DNA of 44,177 nt, taken from the NCBI GenBank assembly GCA_016202435.1, contig JACQOR010000092.1, forward strand, positions 1-44,177, read 5' to 3'. A program made the position numbers and the translations under genes. Below, piece after piece: positions 42,152-44,177 of this stretch; position 1 is the first letter of the stretch, and every line of letters begins with the position of its first letter. This DNA comes from Chloroflexota bacterium. GTDB lineage: Bacteria; Chloroflexota; UBA6077; SHYK01. The notes beneath the pieces were generated by a model. It made no database searches. It saw only the letters and a list, made by a program, of their open reading frames with translations, and was not told the DNA's origin.

Positions 42152-42808
42152 ATGACGTTCCGGACTGAGGCCGTGGTCATAGCGGCAGACAAGGCACCGT
42201 CGTTCGGTATTGAGCAGATCCTCTGGAACGGTGGTGTCCTGAGGGTGGCCGGGGTGGACGAGGCAGGGCGAGGCGCATGGGCGGGCCCCGTGGTCGCCGC
42301 CGCGGTGGTCTTAGACCGCGGCCGGCTGGATGGACTGACCCCTTGCGTTGCCGACTCCAAGCTACTGAAAGCCAACGAGCGGGTCGAGGCCGCGAAAGTG
42401 ATTCGCCGCCAGGCGGTGGATGTGGGCGTGGGCATTGTGCCGGTCGAAGTCATCGATAACGCTGGTCTGGCTTTTGCCGGCCAGTTGGCGTTCTGGCGGG
42501 CGGTCCACAGCCTGAGTAGCTCTCCAGATTTTCTCCTCGTCGATGGGTTCTCGCTCTGGTCTGAGACGCTGCCTCAGGCCGCGGTACTCCAAGGCGACCG
42601 GCGGTGTCTCAGCATCGCCGCAGCCTCGATTATTGCCAAGGTGGCCCGCGACCAGCTGATGCGAGCGCTGGACGCAAGTGCACCGGGCTATGGCTTTGCT
42701 CGCCACAAGGGCTACGGAAGCAGGGCGCACAGCGCTGCGCTCAGCGAGCGAGGCCCGTCGCCCCACCACCGCCGCTCGTTCAAGCCGGTGGCGGCTCTCG
42801 CAAACTAG
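42152..42808 (+). CDS. rnhB: Ribonuclease HII
   Basis: RNase HII nicks RNA-DNA hybrids and embedded ribonucleotides. The 218-residue protein has the N-terminal IEQILWNGG..RVAGVDEAGRG with the catalytic Asp-Glu, GPVVAAAVVL, VADSKLL, DFLLVDGFSL, SIAAASIIAKVARDQLM and HKGYGSRAHSAAL. ATG 42152 is preferred; GTG 42143 three codons earlier is possible, and neither has a strong Shine-Dalgarno. The DSK motif reads DSKLL instead of DSKKL, a small change. The stop is 5 bases from the yraN start. Confidence 0.95.
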   Translation: MTFRTEAVVIAADKAPSFGIEQILWNGGVLRVAGVDEAGRGAWAGPVVAAAVVLDRGRLDGLTPCVADSKLLKANERVEAAKVIRRQAVDVGVGIVPVEVIDNAGLAFAGQLAFWRAVHSLSSSPDFLLVDGFSLWSETLPQAAVLQGDRRCLSIAAASIIAKVARDQLMRALDASAPGYGFARHKGYGSRAHSAALSERGPSPHHRRSFKPVAALAN

Positions 42809-42813
42809 CCGTC

Positions 42814-43182
42814 GTGCACTCCCGACGCGATCTGGGCCAGTGGGGGGAAGATCGAGCCGTGGAGCACCTTCGGAGGGCCGGCTACACGATCGTCGACCGC
42901 AACGTGCGTAGCGGCCTGGGAGAGATCGACATTGTGGCCAGGGACGGCGGCTGCTTGGTGTTTGTAGAAGTCCGGACGCGCCGATCCAGTCAGATGGCTC
43001 CGGAGGAGTCTGTAGGCGTACTCAAGCAGGAGAGGCTGGCGCGCCTGGGGGCCGATTACCTCGCCAAGAGCGGTATCCCTGACGCAGAGTGGCGGGTGGA
43101 CGTCGTCGCCATCGAACAGAATACCGCCGGAGATTTGGTCCGGCTCGAGCATTTCGTCAGCGCAGTCGAGGATTTGTCGTAG
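42814..43182 (+). CDS. yraN: YraN/UPF0102 family nuclease-fold protein
   Basis: The 122-residue protein matches the UPF0102 pattern: LGQWGEDRAVEHLRRAGYTI, DRNVRSGLGEIDIVARDGG, LVFVEVRTRR with the PD-(D/E)xK-like residues (GEIDIV and EVR), and WRVDVVAIE near the end. The family's biological role is unsettled; homologues are predicted Holliday-junction-resolvase-like. The GTG at 42814 is five bases past the rnhB stop; the frame is open upstream but overlaps rnhB. Its stop overlaps the next gene start as TAGTG. Confidence 0.92.
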   Translation: MHSRRDLGQWGEDRAVEHLRRAGYTIVDRNVRSGLGEIDIVARDGGCLVFVEVRTRRSSQMAPEESVGVLKQERLARLGADYLAKSGIPDAEWRVDVVAIEQNTAGDLVRLEHFVSAVEDLS

Positions 43183-44177
43183 TGTTCCGAGAAGCGCGCC
43201 TGCGCCTATTGAGGCCAGCGCTCGCGCTCGTCTGTCTGGGGTTTGGGCCGCCTACGCTTACCTCCCTGGATCCCTTCGGGCCGAGTCTCACCGCTGAGGC
43301 GTTGAACACTCTCGCTGCGACGGCACCGGCCCTGCCGGTCCAAGCGTCCGCATCCATCGTGGTAGATGCCGACTCCGGGCACGCTCTGGCTGCAACTCGC
43401 GCCGATGCGCGATTGGCGCAGGCCAGTCTTACCAAGATCATGACCGCCCTGGTGGCCGTCGAACGCTCAGATCTCAACGCCGCGATCCATACGACCGAGC
43501 GCTCCCTGACTGAGCCGTCGGTCATTGGACTCGGTCCTGGGGACACGCTACCTCTGGAGGAAATGCTCTATGGCCTTCTGCTGTCGTCTGGCAACGATGC
43601 GGCGCTGGCCATCGCTGAGACCGTTGGAGGTGGATCGATTGAGCGCTTTGTCGGTTGGATGAACGAGCGCGCGACCGCGATGGGCCTCCACAACACTCGT
43701 TTCGCCAACGCAAACGGGCTCGATGCCCAAGGCCACTACTCATCCGCGCGTGACGTGGCCGAGACTGCGCGAGCCCTCCTCGCCGAGCCGACCCTGGCGC
43801 GGATTGTCAATACCCCGAGACGTGTGGTCCAGGGGCCGCCCCCCTATGTGTTCGTCAACAACAATCCTCTGCTGGGTAGCTACGAAGGACTCGACGGCGT
43901 GAAAACGGGCTTCACTGACAATGCTGGCCGTACCTTCGCTGCTTCCGCCTCTCGGGACGGCCAGCGGCTCATCGTCGTCCTTCTCAACAGCCCGGACATA
44001 AGGGCCGAAGGAAGACAGCTGCTGGACTTCGGTTTCCGCATGCAGACTGCGACGCTCAACCTTTGGCGCCCCGGGTTCTCACGCGTGATTTCCGACCCTG
44101 GAACTGGCGTACGCGAGACGAGGCTCGGCGGCTGGGAGCTTCCCTTCCTAAGGACATTCAGCTTACGGGACGTCGAC
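43182..44177 (+). CDS. D-alanyl-D-alanine carboxypeptidase, peptidase S11 family (3' end outside window)
   Basis: An open frame of 332 codons runs from GTG 43182 to the window end without a stop. A hydrophobic signal sequence (LRPALALVCLGFG) leads to a penicillin-binding domain with all three motifs: SLTK (82-85, nucleophile serine), SGN (136-138), and KTG (VKTGFTDNAGRTF, about 241-243). It is a DacA/PBP5-type enzyme that trims the terminal D-alanine from peptidoglycan stems outside the membrane. The part after about 290 starts the beta-rich C-terminal domain. GTG 43182 overlaps the yraN stop by one base. With ddl and the murG-like gene it completes three peptidoglycan functions in the window. 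Confidence 0.93.
   Translation, partial: MFREARLRLLRPALALVCLGFGPPTLTSLDPFGPSLTAEALNTLAATAPALPVQASASIVVDADSGHALAATRADARLAQASLTKIMTALVAVERSDLNAAIHTTERSLTEPSVIGLGPGDTLPLEEMLYGLLLSSGNDAALAIAETVGGGSIERFVGWMNERATAMGLHNTRFANANGLDAQGHYSSARDVAETARALLAEPTLARIVNTPRRVVQGPPPYVFVNNNPLLGSYEGLDGVKTGFTDNAGRTFAASASRDGQRLIVVLLNSPDIRAEGRQLLDFGFRMQTATLNLWRPGFSRVISDPGTGVRETRLGGWELPFLRTFSLRDVD

Noticed and set aside
1-44177. CRISPR arrays, rRNA genes, prophage genes
   Set aside because: No regularly spaced repeats, rRNA segments or phage structural genes were seen; the only mobile-element evidence is at the left edge.

Overview
The window is 44 kb of GC-rich chromosomal DNA, densely packed with housekeeping and cell-envelope genes, with a small mobile/defence region at the left edge. 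GTG and TTG start codons are very common. The gene set includes peptidoglycan enzymes (Ddl, a MurG-like protein, a DacA-type carboxypeptidase), a LytR-CpsA-Psr protein, a shikimate kinase/dehydroquinate synthase fusion, a K+-independent proton pyrophosphatase, an early-heme operon led by an HTH gene, and a GH99-like secreted protein. I infer a free-living Gram-positive-like lineage, perhaps Chloroflexota, but no rRNA is present to prove it.

Left edge (1-3541): a transposase-like C-terminus abuts a hepT toxin gene cut off after 41 codons. Upstream of hepT lie its partner mntA and a beta-class (type III Mod-like) DNA methyltransferase, all leftward and apparently one operon. A tRNA-Pro(TGG) borders this block, as at many genomic islands. 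3573-6762: rdgB, whose start and stop both lie in copies of a palindromic repeat, then a divergent FtsH-like membrane protease and a small membrane protein. 6958-11491 (rightward): ddl, an SRPBCC/zinc-finger/adenylate-cyclase fusion and a secreted GH99-like protein, all overlapping. 11571-17826 (leftward): HTH regulator-hemA-hemC-hemD-hemB-hemL, a heme-precursor operon in which every junction is a 4-base NTGA overlap. A divergent murG-like gene starts at 17999.

19053-30559 (leftward): a surface-polysaccharide cluster (glycosyltransferase, sugar-phosphate transferase, glycosyltransferase, two Wzz-like proteins, tyrosine kinase, rfbA, rfbB), followed by purA and a glycogen-debranching-type enzyme. 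30833-32011: a divergent NYN nuclease with OST-HTH-like modules. 32176-39181 (leftward): the shikimate pathway (aroA; then aroF-aroE-aroKB-aroQ) ending in an LCP ligase that may attach polymers made by the neighbouring cluster. 39446-44177 (rightward): hppA, rplS, rnhB, yraN and the start of a D,D-carboxypeptidase gene.

The most notable signal is in front of aroF, which encodes DAHP synthase, the first enzyme of aromatic amino-acid synthesis. On the minus strand I read a consensus-like promoter (TTGACA-17-TAGACT), a Shine-Dalgarno, a 23-codon ORF containing the run YFAFYF and a later Trp, a 9-base segment inside that ORF perfectly complementary to bases just before a strong intrinsic terminator, and then the aroF ribosome-binding site. 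This looks like a ribosome-mediated attenuator sensing Tyr/Phe (and possibly Trp) that controls the shikimate operon.
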